Assembly (NCBI RefSeq): GCF_023283535.1
Contig: NZ_JAKILT010000007.1
Coordinates: 60,729-124,728 of the forward strand
DNA: 64,000 nucleotides
From: Shewanella sairae
GTDB taxonomy: Bacteria; Pseudomonadota; Gammaproteobacteria; Enterobacterales; Shewanellaceae
Direction of reading: 5' to 3'
A program made the position numbers and the translations under genes. This document shows, in pieces, positions 37,793 to 45,850 of the stretch (position 1 is its first letter; every line of letters begins with the position of its first letter). The notes under the pieces are model-generated. The model saw only the letters and a program-made list of their open reading frames with translations. It was not told the origin of the DNA and searched no databases.

Positions 37793-37822
37793 ACCTCAAC
37801 CTAGGCGTACTTAGGTTGAGGT
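37793..37822 (+). promoter_or_regulatory. Hairpin between sirA and the rhodanese gene
   Basis: Perfect 11-bp stem ACCTCAACCTA / TAGGTTGAGGT with an 8-base loop and no T run. It may be an mRNA processing or stability element that raises sirA over downstream genes. Confidence 0.65.
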
Positions 37823-37838
37823 AACAAAGAGAGAAATT

Positions 37839-38267
37839 ATGAATAGAGTACTGGGAAGTGTCGTTTTCACCGTCTTGTTATCAATGCTATCAACAGGCAG
37901 TTATGCCGGTGGTGGTGAAGAGATGGGCCCGGCTAAATATTATGCTGAACCGCTACAAACGGTGACCATGATGGAAGCACAAACCTTAGTGGGCAAAGAG
38001 GGAGTTTACTTCTTTGATGTCAACACCTTGGAATTATGGGCAGAAGGATTCATTCCAGGCGCTGTTTATTTCAACGTAAAAAATTGGAAAGACTTGCTGC
38101 CAAAAAACAAAGACGCACTCATGGTTTTCTACTGTGCAAACCGTCTTTGTAATGCCAGTGAAATTGCTGCTCGACACGTGATGAAATTGGGTTACACCAA
38201 TGTTCTACAAATGCCAGATGGGATCTACGGCTGGCGTTTAGCGAATCGAGTAACAGAAAAGCCATAA
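37839..38267 (+). CDS. Periplasmic rhodanese-like protein of the sir operon
   Basis: 142 residues, signal peptide about 1-23 (ending SYA-GGG). A single rhodanese domain with active-site loop VFYCANRLCNASEI, i.e. the CANxxC type, then LGYTNVLQMPDGIYGW. Rhodaneses carry sulfane sulfur on a cysteine; here it could handle sulfite, thiosulfate or a persulfide, or assist copper or haem delivery. It sits 66 bp after sirA, with a hairpin in the gap. Confidence 0.87.
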   Translation: MNRVLGSVVFTVLLSMLSTGSYAGGGEEMGPAKYYAEPLQTVTMMEAQTLVGKEGVYFFDVNTLELWAEGFIPGAVYFNVKNWKDLLPKNKDALMVFYCANRLCNASEIAARHVMKLGYTNVLQMPDGIYGWRLANRVTEKP

Positions 38268-38309
38268 CGGATTATGTAATTTTATTTTTAGTTTAGTGAG
38301 ATTGATTGT

Positions 38310-39113
38310 ATGAAAAAGCTTAAAAAAAGTGTCTTGGCCGTTGTGTCTTGTCTAACCCTTTCAGTGTCTGCGTCGTGTTTTGCTTCTAGCGACTTGAGTA
38401 CTGACGTTGAGAAGGAATCGTACAGCATAGGCGCATCATTTGGTCACCATATCTCTAGTCAGGTATATGGCCAGTCTCAGTTAGGTGCAGAAGTTGATAT
38501 GGCTCAGGTCGTTAATGGTTTACTCGATGCTTTGAAAGATGAGACAAAAATGTCTAAAGAGGAAATCGTTACTTACCTTAACCAACGCGCTGAAACGCTT
38601 AATGCTGCGAGGCAAGCTAAGTTAGATGCACTGACTGCTAAGAACTTAGCAGCGGGTGAAGCTTTCATGGCTGAAAATGCTAAGAACAGCGATGTTAAGC
38701 AAACTGAATCAGGTCTGCAATATGAAGTGATCACCATGGGTGACGGCGCGATGCCTGCGGGCAATGACGTTGTTACTGTGCATTACAAAGGCACCTTGAT
38801 TGATGGTACTGAGTTTGACAGCACTTATGATCGTGACGAACCTAATCGTTTCTCTTTAGTTACCGTAATTGAAGGCTGGCAAGAAGCCCTTGCTCTTATG
38901 CCTCAAGGGTCAAAATTTAAATTAACAGTTCCACCTGCACTTGCTTACGGTGACCGTGTTGTCGGCATGATCCAACCTCACTCGACATTGGTATTTGAGG
39001 TTGAATTAGTCAAAGTTGAAGCGCCTGGTGAAGGTGCTCACGGCATGGGACTAAGTGGCATGGGTATGGGTGGCATGATGGGCGGCTCTATGGGCGCCAA
39101 TCCACACAAATAA
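38310..39113 (+). CDS. Periplasmic FKBP-type peptidyl-prolyl isomerase with Met-rich tail
   Basis: 267 residues: signal peptide (about 1-26), FKBP-N dimerisation helices (about 30-120, with EKESYSIGASFGHHIS), FKBP catalytic domain (about 135-240, VVTVHYKGTLIDGTEFDSTY), then a 27-residue Gly/Met/His tail with six Met. The main part is like FkpA, a periplasmic folding helper. The tail is unusual and could bind Cu(I). Lying in the sir operon, it is likely a folding factor for SirA. Confidence 0.92.
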   Translation: MKKLKKSVLAVVSCLTLSVSASCFASSDLSTDVEKESYSIGASFGHHISSQVYGQSQLGAEVDMAQVVNGLLDALKDETKMSKEEIVTYLNQRAETLNAARQAKLDALTAKNLAAGEAFMAENAKNSDVKQTESGLQYEVITMGDGAMPAGNDVVTVHYKGTLIDGTEFDSTYDRDEPNRFSLVTVIEGWQEALALMPQGSKFKLTVPPALAYGDRVVGMIQPHSTLVFEVELVKVEAPGEGAHGMGLSGMGMGGMMGGSMGANPHK

Positions 39114-39144
39114 ATTTGATATTAATTATTGATATAGAGCCAAG

Positions 39145-39882
39145 ATGAACACGTTACTTATTAGTATTTCAATTATCTTATTCTGTTCGTTCGCGTACCT
39201 TTTTTGTCATCATATTAATTTTGACTCTAAGCTTGCCGAACTTGAAAAAGATGTTGGAGATATCTTTGGCTCTAATTTAAACATCAGCTTAAATGATGTT
39301 AAAGCAAGCAATAATTACAACTTTGGGTTTATCGGTTTATTTTTTGTCAGTGTTTCTGTTTTGCTTTATTTAACCATTGGTAGCTATCAAAAATTAGATT
39401 CGGCTAAAGCTGATTATAATATTGATTATTTACTGGTTGCTGAGATTAATAAAAGCCAGAAACTTGCTCAAGATAATCCCGGAGAACCACTGGTCTTGTT
39501 AGGGCTCGCTCAGTCATATATTGATGGCGGTTTGTACAATGACGCAATCGGAGCATTAGAACAGTTACTTGTAATTGATAGTGAAAACAGCCAAGCCTTA
39601 GGGCTTAAAGCAACATCTATGTATTACCGAGATGATCGTGTAATCAACATGGAGACTTCTTTAGTGATTGCGAGGGCGCTAACTCTACATCATGAAGAAT
39701 TAAATACCCGCTTATTATTGGCTAACGATGCTTACCTTAACGGTAAATATCAAAAAGCGATTGATAACTGGAATATTGCTTTAACCAATAAAGTGCAAGT
39801 TGTTAATCGAGAAGCTATTAACTTTGCAATTAATAAATCTACGCAGAAATTAACTCAGGTTAAATCCGTCGTTGCTAATTAA
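39145..39882 (+). CDS. TPR protein, CcmI/NrfG-like
   Basis: 245 residues: two transmembrane helices (about 3-22 and 56-76) and a C-terminal TPR part with LVLLGLAQSYIDGGLYNDAI and LLLANDAYLNGKYQKAIDNW. This matches the CcmI/NrfG architecture, in which the TPR domain captures the apocytochrome C terminus and hands it to the haem lyase. It probably completes the SirA lyase with the three divergent gene products. Confidence 0.82.
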   Translation: MNTLLISISIILFCSFAYLFCHHINFDSKLAELEKDVGDIFGSNLNISLNDVKASNNYNFGFIGLFFVSVSVLLYLTIGSYQKLDSAKADYNIDYLLVAEINKSQKLAQDNPGEPLVLLGLAQSYIDGGLYNDAIGALEQLLVIDSENSQALGLKATSMYYRDDRVINMETSLVIARALTLHHEELNTRLLLANDAYLNGKYQKAIDNWNIALTNKVQVVNREAINFAINKSTQKLTQVKSVVAN

Positions 39883-39960
39883 TACCTAATTTAACGACCA
39901 GAAAAAATATTAAATTATAAAAATTACGTGTCGGTTTCAAACCGATTATCGGAGGATGCT

Positions 39961-40668
39961 GTGAGTGAAAATCTAGAGAGACGGAGGTTCCTGAAAGGTC
40001 TTGGAGCCAGCTCTTTGATATTAGCACCGCTAGGGTGCAGCTCGGTCAAAGAAAAGGAAAGTGCCAACACACCGCATTATGTAATGGTTTTCGACCAGAA
40101 CAAATGTGTCGGTTGTGGTGAGTGTAAGGATGCCTGTAACAAGGCGAATCACTTACCTGAAGGCAAGTCTCGACTACTAATGGAACAGCAATCAGGCGCA
40201 GTTGAAGGTCAGCCTTGCCCGCATTGTGGCAAAACAACGGGTTGTGGTTGTGAACGTAAGTTCGTCCGTGTTTCATGTCAACAATGTAAAAACGCACCAT
40301 GCGTAACAGTTTGTCCTACGGGCGCGGCTCATCGCGATCCTAAGACGGGCATTGTGACCATGGACGCGGCGAAATGTGCTGGTTGTAAGTACTGTATTGG
40401 TGCTTGTCCGTACGATGCGCGTTTCATCAACAAAGAAACTGATGTTGCCGATAACTGTGACTTCTGCCTAAACAGCAAACTTGCCATTGGCGAGCTACCT
40501 GCTTGTGTGCAGCAGTGTCGTTATGACGCACTTATCTTTGGTGATGCAAACGATCCGACTTCATATGTGAGTAAGTTATTAGCTGTGAAGGACTCGGTGC
40601 GTATTAAGCCAGGTTTTGGTACAGAACCTAGCTTGCGTTACATACCTATTGTGAAGTTAGGAGTGTAA
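39961..40668 (+). CDS. sirC: SirC, NrfC-like periplasmic 4[4Fe-4S] protein
   Basis: GTG 39961, five bases after GGAGG, gives 235 residues; an earlier GTG at 39928 lacks an SD. A Tat motif RRRFLK stands at residues 7-12, with a cysteine at 26 after LAPLG that could be lipidated. Five cysteine groups (CVGCGECKDAC, CPHCG/CGC, CQQCKNAPC, CAGCKYCIGAC, CDFC) supply four [4Fe-4S] clusters. It takes electrons from the quinol oxidase SirD and gives them to SirA or other periplasmic carriers; SirCD can partly replace CymA in S. oneidensis. Confidence 0.93.
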   Translation: MSENLERRRFLKGLGASSLILAPLGCSSVKEKESANTPHYVMVFDQNKCVGCGECKDACNKANHLPEGKSRLLMEQQSGAVEGQPCPHCGKTTGCGCERKFVRVSCQQCKNAPCVTVCPTGAAHRDPKTGIVTMDAAKCAGCKYCIGACPYDARFINKETDVADNCDFCLNSKLAIGELPACVQQCRYDALIFGDANDPTSYVSKLLAVKDSVRIKPGFGTEPSLRYIPIVKLGV

Positions 40669-40670
40669 TC

Positions 40671-41618
40671 ATGGACGGTAATATTGAATTTACAATGGGC
40701 CTTTCACAAGGCATCGCTTGGCCTTGGCCAATTGCGGTTTACCTGTTCTTTGCTGGTATCTCTGGCGGCGCACTATCGGTTGCTTTGTTCATTCGTTTCT
40801 ATAAAAAGCAAACTGAAAACACACCTTTTTTAAAGGCGGCGTCTTTAGTTTCATTAGTAACGATTGCACTGGGTATGATCTGTTTGGTTTTAGACTTAAC
40901 TAATCCGCTGTTCTTCTGGCGTATTTTGGTGTTCTACAACCTAAACTCAGTGATGTCAGTGGGTGTTATTGCGTTATCTGCATACATTCCATTAGTTGCG
41001 CTAGTGACCTTGTTTGCAATGGAAGAAGAGATCAAAGCTTATAAGCCTTTGAACTTCTTACTGCCTATTATCGACAAGTTACGTGGCCTACGTTCGCCAT
41101 CTGAAAAAGCAGTACTTGTACTTGCTATGTCAGTGTGTGCTTATACCGGCTTCTTGATCTCAGCGTTAATCCGTTTCCCAATTATCAATACTTCAGTATT
41201 GCCTGCGCTATTTGTTGCGTCGGGTCTTTCTGCGGGTGCTGCAGCTGCGAAAATGATTGCAGTATCAGTATTCAAAGAAGACTTACACAGCAAAGATATG
41301 CACACATTGCACGCCATTGAGTGGCCGGTAATGGCAGCTGAAGCCCTGTTCCTATTCATGATTATCATGTCTTTGGCTACAGGTAATGCAGGTGCACAAG
41401 CGGCATTCGCTGGTTTCCATACCGGTGTGTGGGCGAACGTGTTCTGGATTGGTGTTGTGGGTATTGGTTTTGTTGGTCCATTACTGCTTAACTTTGCCAC
41501 AGGTAAAGCCTTTAGCCATTCAGCTAAAGCCTTCTACATGTCTGGCATATGTGCAGTAGTAGGCATGATGTGCTTGCGTATGTTTGTGATTTACGCCGGC
41601 CAGTTAAATGCCATTTAG
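40671..41618 (+). CDS. sirD: SirD, NrfD-like membrane quinol dehydrogenase subunit
   Basis: 315 residues with eight to nine transmembrane helices, starting IAWPWPIAVYLFFAGISGGA, the first-helix motif of the NrfD/PsrC family. It oxidises menaquinol at the inner membrane and passes electrons to the SirC iron-sulfur subunit. It starts two bases after the sirC stop (GGAG upstream), so the two are translated together. Confidence 0.93.
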   Translation: MDGNIEFTMGLSQGIAWPWPIAVYLFFAGISGGALSVALFIRFYKKQTENTPFLKAASLVSLVTIALGMICLVLDLTNPLFFWRILVFYNLNSVMSVGVIALSAYIPLVALVTLFAMEEEIKAYKPLNFLLPIIDKLRGLRSPSEKAVLVLAMSVCAYTGFLISALIRFPIINTSVLPALFVASGLSAGAAAAKMIAVSVFKEDLHSKDMHTLHAIEWPVMAAEALFLFMIIMSLATGNAGAQAAFAGFHTGVWANVFWIGVVGIGFVGPLLLNFATGKAFSHSAKAFYMSGICAVVGMMCLRMFVIYAGQLNAI

Positions 41619-41936
41619 TCTTTTGTTATTAGGCGCTTGTTAGTTTCCCCGAGTTAACAAAGCCTTTGAGAGCATTGACAAAATGTAGACAGTTAGCGGT
41701 CGCTCTGGTTAGCGAGTTAGGATGACTAGCACATCCAGAGTGACCAATAACTCGATACAAAGAACGTTAGTTCTAGCAAGCGGTAATACGGGCTGTTGAG
41801 TGCTTCCCTATGGTACGCAATGGCACATACGCCGAGCTCTGTTTGAACTAACTGCGAGTAAGCTAGCCCTTTGATATGCCGCCCTGCAAGGCTATCGAAG
41901 GGCTAGCCTGAAAGCATGATTGAATCTGGAGACACA
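41619..41936 (+). other. Structured spacer between sirD and the nosL-like gene
   Basis: 318 bp with three hairpins: GGTC-G-CTCTGG with CCAGAG-T-GACC (41698-41745, inner GGATG/CATCC); AGAAC-GTTA-GTTCT (41761-41774); and GCTAGCCCTT+GATA with TATC+AAGGGCTAGC (41862-41907). None has a terminator T run. It may be an RNA-processing region or an inserted repeat; no gene is seen. Confidence 0.6.
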
Positions 41937-42425
41937 ATGAAAAAGCTAATCTGTTTGTTATTTCTTTTGCCCTTTTTAAATGCATGCAGCGATAGCAGCG
42001 CTGATGCTACTCAATATACGGCTCAGGCTATTCATGATCATGACCGCTGCCACCTTTGCGGCATGATGATAACTAAGTACCCTGGTCCAAAAGGCCAAGT
42101 ACACCTTAAAGGTCAAACCCAGGTTCCCAAGTTTTGCTCAACCCGCGATATGTTTAACTTCGCACTACAGAGCGAAAACAAACGCCAAATTGAAGCCTTA
42201 TTTGTCCATGACGCTGGGGCGACTGATTGGCAAAAGCCAACAGATGATGCCTTTGTTGATGCCAAGACCGCTTGGTATGTATACGGCACCAGTAAAAAAG
42301 CGGTTATGGGGCCAGCAGTGGCAAGCTTTAAGCAGCAAGCAGATGCGACTAAATTTGCCGAAGAGTTCGGTGGCGCAGTGCTAGCTTATGACAAGATTAC
42401 CATAGCGTTATTAGCCGGCGAATAA
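41937..42425 (+). CDS. NosL-like copper chaperone lipoprotein
   Basis: Start ATG 41937, GGAGA upstream, 162 residues. Lipobox LNAC17 after a basic, hydrophobic N terminus; mature part with DRCHLCGMMITKYPGPKGQ, the NosL CxxCGM copper motif, and HLKGQTQVPKFCSTRDMF. NosL/MccL proteins bind Cu(I). In Wolinella, MccL belongs to the mcc sulfite reductase cluster, so here it should provide copper for SirA. Confidence 0.9.
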   Translation: MKKLICLLFLLPFLNACSDSSADATQYTAQAIHDHDRCHLCGMMITKYPGPKGQVHLKGQTQVPKFCSTRDMFNFALQSENKRQIEALFVHDAGATDWQKPTDDAFVDAKTAWYVYGTSKKAVMGPAVASFKQQADATKFAEEFGGAVLAYDKITIALLAGE

Positions 42426-42446
42426 TCGTTTTATCCCTTATTAAAT

Positions 42447-42482
42447 AACCTCAAAGGTAAGTGACTACTTACCTTTGAGGTT
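42447..42482 (+). promoter_or_regulatory. Perfect 16-bp inverted repeat before the nosD-like gene
   Basis: AACCTCAAAGGTAAGT, loop GACT, ACTTACCTTTGAGGTT. It begins 22 bases after the nosL-like stop and ends 10 bases before the nosD-like ATG. Without a T run it is unlikely to be a plain terminator; it may limit or time translation. Confidence 0.75.
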
Positions 42483-42492
42483 GAAGTTACCT

Positions 42493-43809
42493 ATGAATAC
42501 AGTCACATCTGGCGTCAATTTTCGTTTGTTTTATCGCACCGCTAAGCAGCTTTGTGTTAGCGCAGGGATAGGATTACTGCTTTGTCCGGCAAGCTTTGCT
42601 GCTAACTACTCTGTACACGACAGTGACTCGCTGACCCAGCAATTAAAAACCGTTAGCGCCGGCGATACTGTCTCCTTGCAAGCGGGCAATTACTTAGGCC
42701 ATTTTGAAATCCATCAGCCTATTCAGCTTATTGGTGAACCGGGCGCCGTTATTGATGCCAAGGGCACTGGCAGCGCTATCAGTGTGTTTAGCTCAGATGT
42801 GAGTTTAACCAGTTTAAAAATCCAGAATTGGGGCGGCGACTTATACGAGCTCAATGCTGGCATCTTAATTAAAGAGCAAGCACAGCGAGTGCGTATTGAA
42901 TCAAGCAAGCTGCAAGGTGATGGTTTTGGTATCTACGCCGAAAACACCAGCCATATTACCGTTGCCAATAACGTCATTACCGGTAATGGCAGGCTTTATA
43001 AGCTCGACAGGGGCGATGGCGTTTACCTTAAAGGGGTTGATGTTTCAGTCATCCACGACAACCAAATTTCAGATGTGAGAGACGGCGTTTACCTAGAAAC
43101 CAGCACTAATAGCTTAGTGTTTGATAACCGCTTTCACTCGGCGCAATACGGCATTCATTACATGTACACCAAACATGATGAAGCCTACGGTAATCAGGTG
43201 AATAATGTCGATGGTGGCTACGCCATCATGAGCTCAGAGTTTGTTAATCTGCATCAAAATCAGGCTGCAAATACCCTAGATTTTGGCGTACTGCTTAATA
43301 TCAGTAACCACTGTATCGTCAGCAACAATCGTATGAGTCTAGGGCATAACCCACAAGGCACACCAGAGCTTGGCAACGAAGGGAAAGGTATTTTTATCTA
43401 CGGCGCCCGCGACAATGAAATTACCTATAACTTATTTTCAACCAGCGATATTGGCATCTATATGGCGATGGGCGGTGAGAAGAATAAGGTTTACGGCAAC
43501 CAGTTTGTGAATAACAAGACCCAAGTCAAGTACGTTGGCGACGCCTTATTAGAGTGGAGTCATGATGGGCGTGGCAATTACTGGAGTGGTTATATGGGCT
43601 GGGACACCAACCATGATGGCATTGCCGATAAAGCTTATCGTCCAAACGACAATCTGGACAAATTGTTTTGGCTTTACCCAGAGGCGCGATTCTTAATGAA
43701 CAGCCCGGTGGTAGCACTGCTGCGCTGGGTGCAAGGTCAGTTTGAATTTGGTCCGGCTACCGGCATCATCGATAGTTTTCCGCTGTTAACCACTGACAGG
43801 GAGCTGTAA
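42493..43809 (+). CDS. NosD-like periplasmic beta-helix protein
   Basis: Start ATG 42493 gives 438 residues with a signal peptide of about 37; a TTG at 42475 lies in the hairpin and is unlikely. CASH/right-handed beta-helix repeats run from about 60 to 370 (ITVANNVITGNG, DRGDGVYLKG, TNSLVFDNRFHSAQYGIHYM). The late segment GNYWSGYMGWDTNHDG is typical of NosD. NosD works with NosF and NosY to supply metal/sulfur to periplasmic copper enzymes. Confidence 0.92.
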   Translation: MNTVTSGVNFRLFYRTAKQLCVSAGIGLLLCPASFAANYSVHDSDSLTQQLKTVSAGDTVSLQAGNYLGHFEIHQPIQLIGEPGAVIDAKGTGSAISVFSSDVSLTSLKIQNWGGDLYELNAGILIKEQAQRVRIESSKLQGDGFGIYAENTSHITVANNVITGNGRLYKLDRGDGVYLKGVDVSVIHDNQISDVRDGVYLETSTNSLVFDNRFHSAQYGIHYMYTKHDEAYGNQVNNVDGGYAIMSSEFVNLHQNQAANTLDFGVLLNISNHCIVSNNRMSLGHNPQGTPELGNEGKGIFIYGARDNEITYNLFSTSDIGIYMAMGGEKNKVYGNQFVNNKTQVKYVGDALLEWSHDGRGNYWSGYMGWDTNHDGIADKAYRPNDNLDKLFWLYPEARFLMNSPVVALLRWVQGQFEFGPATGIIDSFPLLTTDREL

Positions 43810-43811
43810 AC

Positions 43812-44777
43812 ATGGGTCAGTACACCGCAGTTAATTTGCCTTTTGAACACAATAATACAGGAAGCGTGATGGTTCCCCCGTCAATTAAGCTAACCGATGT
43901 TAGCCTACAATATAACGATTTTACCGCACTCAATAACGTCAGCTTTGAGGTCAACGCCGGACAAACCATGGCACTACTAGGCCACAACGGCGCCGGTAAA
44001 TCGAGCTTAATTAAAGTGATTCTAGGGCTGATTTCACCTACCGTCGGTAAGGCCGAAGTGATGGGGCAGAGCGCTTACACCAATCACCAACAAAATTGCG
44101 TCGACATCGGTTACTTGCCTGAAGATGTGAGCTTTTACGACAAGCTCAGTGGGCGGGAAGTATTAAGCTACTTTGGCGCCCTAAAAGGCGTTAACCAAGC
44201 GCGTATCGAGTCGCTAATTGAAGAGTTTGGTTTAGGTTATGCGCAGCATCGTCAATTGAAAACCTATTCAAAAGGCATGAAGCAGCGTTTAGGCGTGGCA
44301 CAGGCCATTTTGTCTGAGCCTAAAATCCTGCTGCTTGACGAGCCAACCGTCGGACTTGACCCTCAAGCGTCACAATTTCTTTATGGCAAAATTAATCAGC
44401 TAAAACAGTCTGGTTGTGCGGTGGTGATTTCAACTCATGAATTGTCACTGGTTGAAGCGCATTTAGATATTGCGCTTATCATGGCAAAAGGGCAGCGCCG
44501 AGCATTAGGCAGCTGCAGCGAGCTGAGTAAAGCCAGCGCGTTAAAGATCACCATTGGCTTTAGCGAGTTGAGCGAGCGGGTTAAAACCAACGCTTATTTG
44601 CAGCAGTTTTATGATCAAGGCTTATTGCAGTTTAGCGCCATGCATAAGGCTGACATCATTAAACATCTGGTTACCCAATGCCAAATATTCGACTTTGAAA
44701 TTAAACAGCCAAGACTCGAAGACATTTACCACGATTTAATGGGGCAATCTCTACGCTCCCCAGCTGAGCAATCTTAA
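43812..44777 (+). CDS. NosF-like ABC transporter ATPase
   Basis: 321 residues. Walker A GHNGAGKS at 57-64, signature YSKGMKQRLGVAQAI, Walker B ILLLDEPTVGLDP and H-loop ISTHEL are intact. It powers the NosY-like permease for the NosD-like partner. The ATG follows the nosD-like stop by two bases, with GGGAG in the previous gene's end. Confidence 0.93.
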   Translation: MGQYTAVNLPFEHNNTGSVMVPPSIKLTDVSLQYNDFTALNNVSFEVNAGQTMALLGHNGAGKSSLIKVILGLISPTVGKAEVMGQSAYTNHQQNCVDIGYLPEDVSFYDKLSGREVLSYFGALKGVNQARIESLIEEFGLGYAQHRQLKTYSKGMKQRLGVAQAILSEPKILLLDEPTVGLDPQASQFLYGKINQLKQSGCAVVISTHELSLVEAHLDIALIMAKGQRRALGSCSELSKASALKITIGFSELSERVKTNAYLQQFYDQGLLQFSAMHKADIIKHLVTQCQIFDFEIKQPRLEDIYHDLMGQSLRSPAEQS

Positions 44778-44778
44778 A

Positions 44779-45624
44779 ATGTATATAAACAAACTTACCT
44801 CGCCAATTTTGATTATCGCTTATAAAGAGATTTGCGACAGTTCACGTAACCGCTGGTTAGCCTTTATGGGAAGCATGTTTTTATTGCTTTCGTTGAGTGT
44901 GAGTTTTGCGGGTAGCGCGGTGACTGGCAGTTTATATTTGCCTGAAATCGACGCCTTAATGAGCAGTCTATCTACTATCTCAGTGTTTATTATCCCGTTA
45001 GCCGCGATTCTACTCAGCTATGACGCTTTTGTTGGCGAAGACGAGTCTGGCACCTTGTTACTGTTATTGTCTTATCCGTTAACTCGCATGCAGATCTTAT
45101 TTGGCAAACTGCTTGGGCATATGACCGTTATGCTGCTTGCTACAGGGGTCGCTTTTGGCATCACCGCAGTGCTGCTTTTGCTACTTGGCGAGCATTATCA
45201 TAAAGCGGATCTGATTAGCGCATTCGTGCAGTTCTTGGTAAGCAGTAACTTGCTAGCCCTGACCTTTATTTTGATCAGCTATATTGTCAGTTTAAAAAGC
45301 ACTGAAAAAGCCAAGGCGATAGGTGGATTACTGCTGGTTTGGTTTTTGTTTGTGCTGATTTACGATCTTATTTTACTGACTATTTTGGTATCAGATTTCT
45401 CGTTCGCCAATCAGTACGTTATCAATGCGCTTATCGCGATGAGCCCAACCGACCTTTACCGTGCAATTAACCTAGTGGCTATCGATGGCAATAGCGCCAG
45501 CGGCAGTCTAACTATGCTCGCAAGCTCAGACTGGGGCTTAGCAAGTATGTACGCATTATTGTTTGCGTGGATCGGCACGCTGACAGCGATTTCTCACCGA
45601 ATATTTAAGCATAAGCCGCTTTAG
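44779..45624 (+). CDS. NosY-like ABC transporter permease
   Basis: 281 residues with about six transmembrane helices; it opens with IAYKEICDSSRNRWLAFMGS and contains ILLSYDAFVGEDESGTLLLL, the NosY/ABC-2 pattern. It starts one base after the nosF-like stop. With the NosF- and NosD-like proteins it forms the maturation transporter of the sir cluster. Confidence 0.92.
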   Translation: MYINKLTSPILIIAYKEICDSSRNRWLAFMGSMFLLLSLSVSFAGSAVTGSLYLPEIDALMSSLSTISVFIIPLAAILLSYDAFVGEDESGTLLLLLSYPLTRMQILFGKLLGHMTVMLLATGVAFGITAVLLLLLGEHYHKADLISAFVQFLVSSNLLALTFILISYIVSLKSTEKAKAIGGLLLVWFLFVLIYDLILLTILVSDFSFANQYVINALIAMSPTDLYRAINLVAIDGNSASGSLTMLASSDWGLASMYALLFAWIGTLTAISHRIFKHKPL

Positions 45625-45648
45625 GCTGGTTTAGTTAATGCTGATGAA

Positions 45649-45697
45649 AGTGATATTACGCCGAAAAAAACATTATTACTAAAGAGGTAATATCACT
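45649..45697. promoter_or_regulatory. 11-bp inverted repeat between the nosY-like gene and the ToxR-like regulator
   Basis: AGTGATATTAC (45649-45659) and GTAATATCACT (45687-45697), 27 bases apart. It could be the hairpin ending the sir operon or an operator for the regulator that follows. Confidence 0.55.
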
Positions 45698-45850
45698 CAT
45701 TTATAAAACTGTGAACATTAGCGGAAAATGATGTGCATGCTTGGACTGTTTTGCGCCAATAATCACATTCTACTTAAGTACTTAGCTGTAGAATCCGCGA
45801 GGTTTAATACCCAATACATCGATAAGTAGAATAAATAGAAGAGGTTAATT

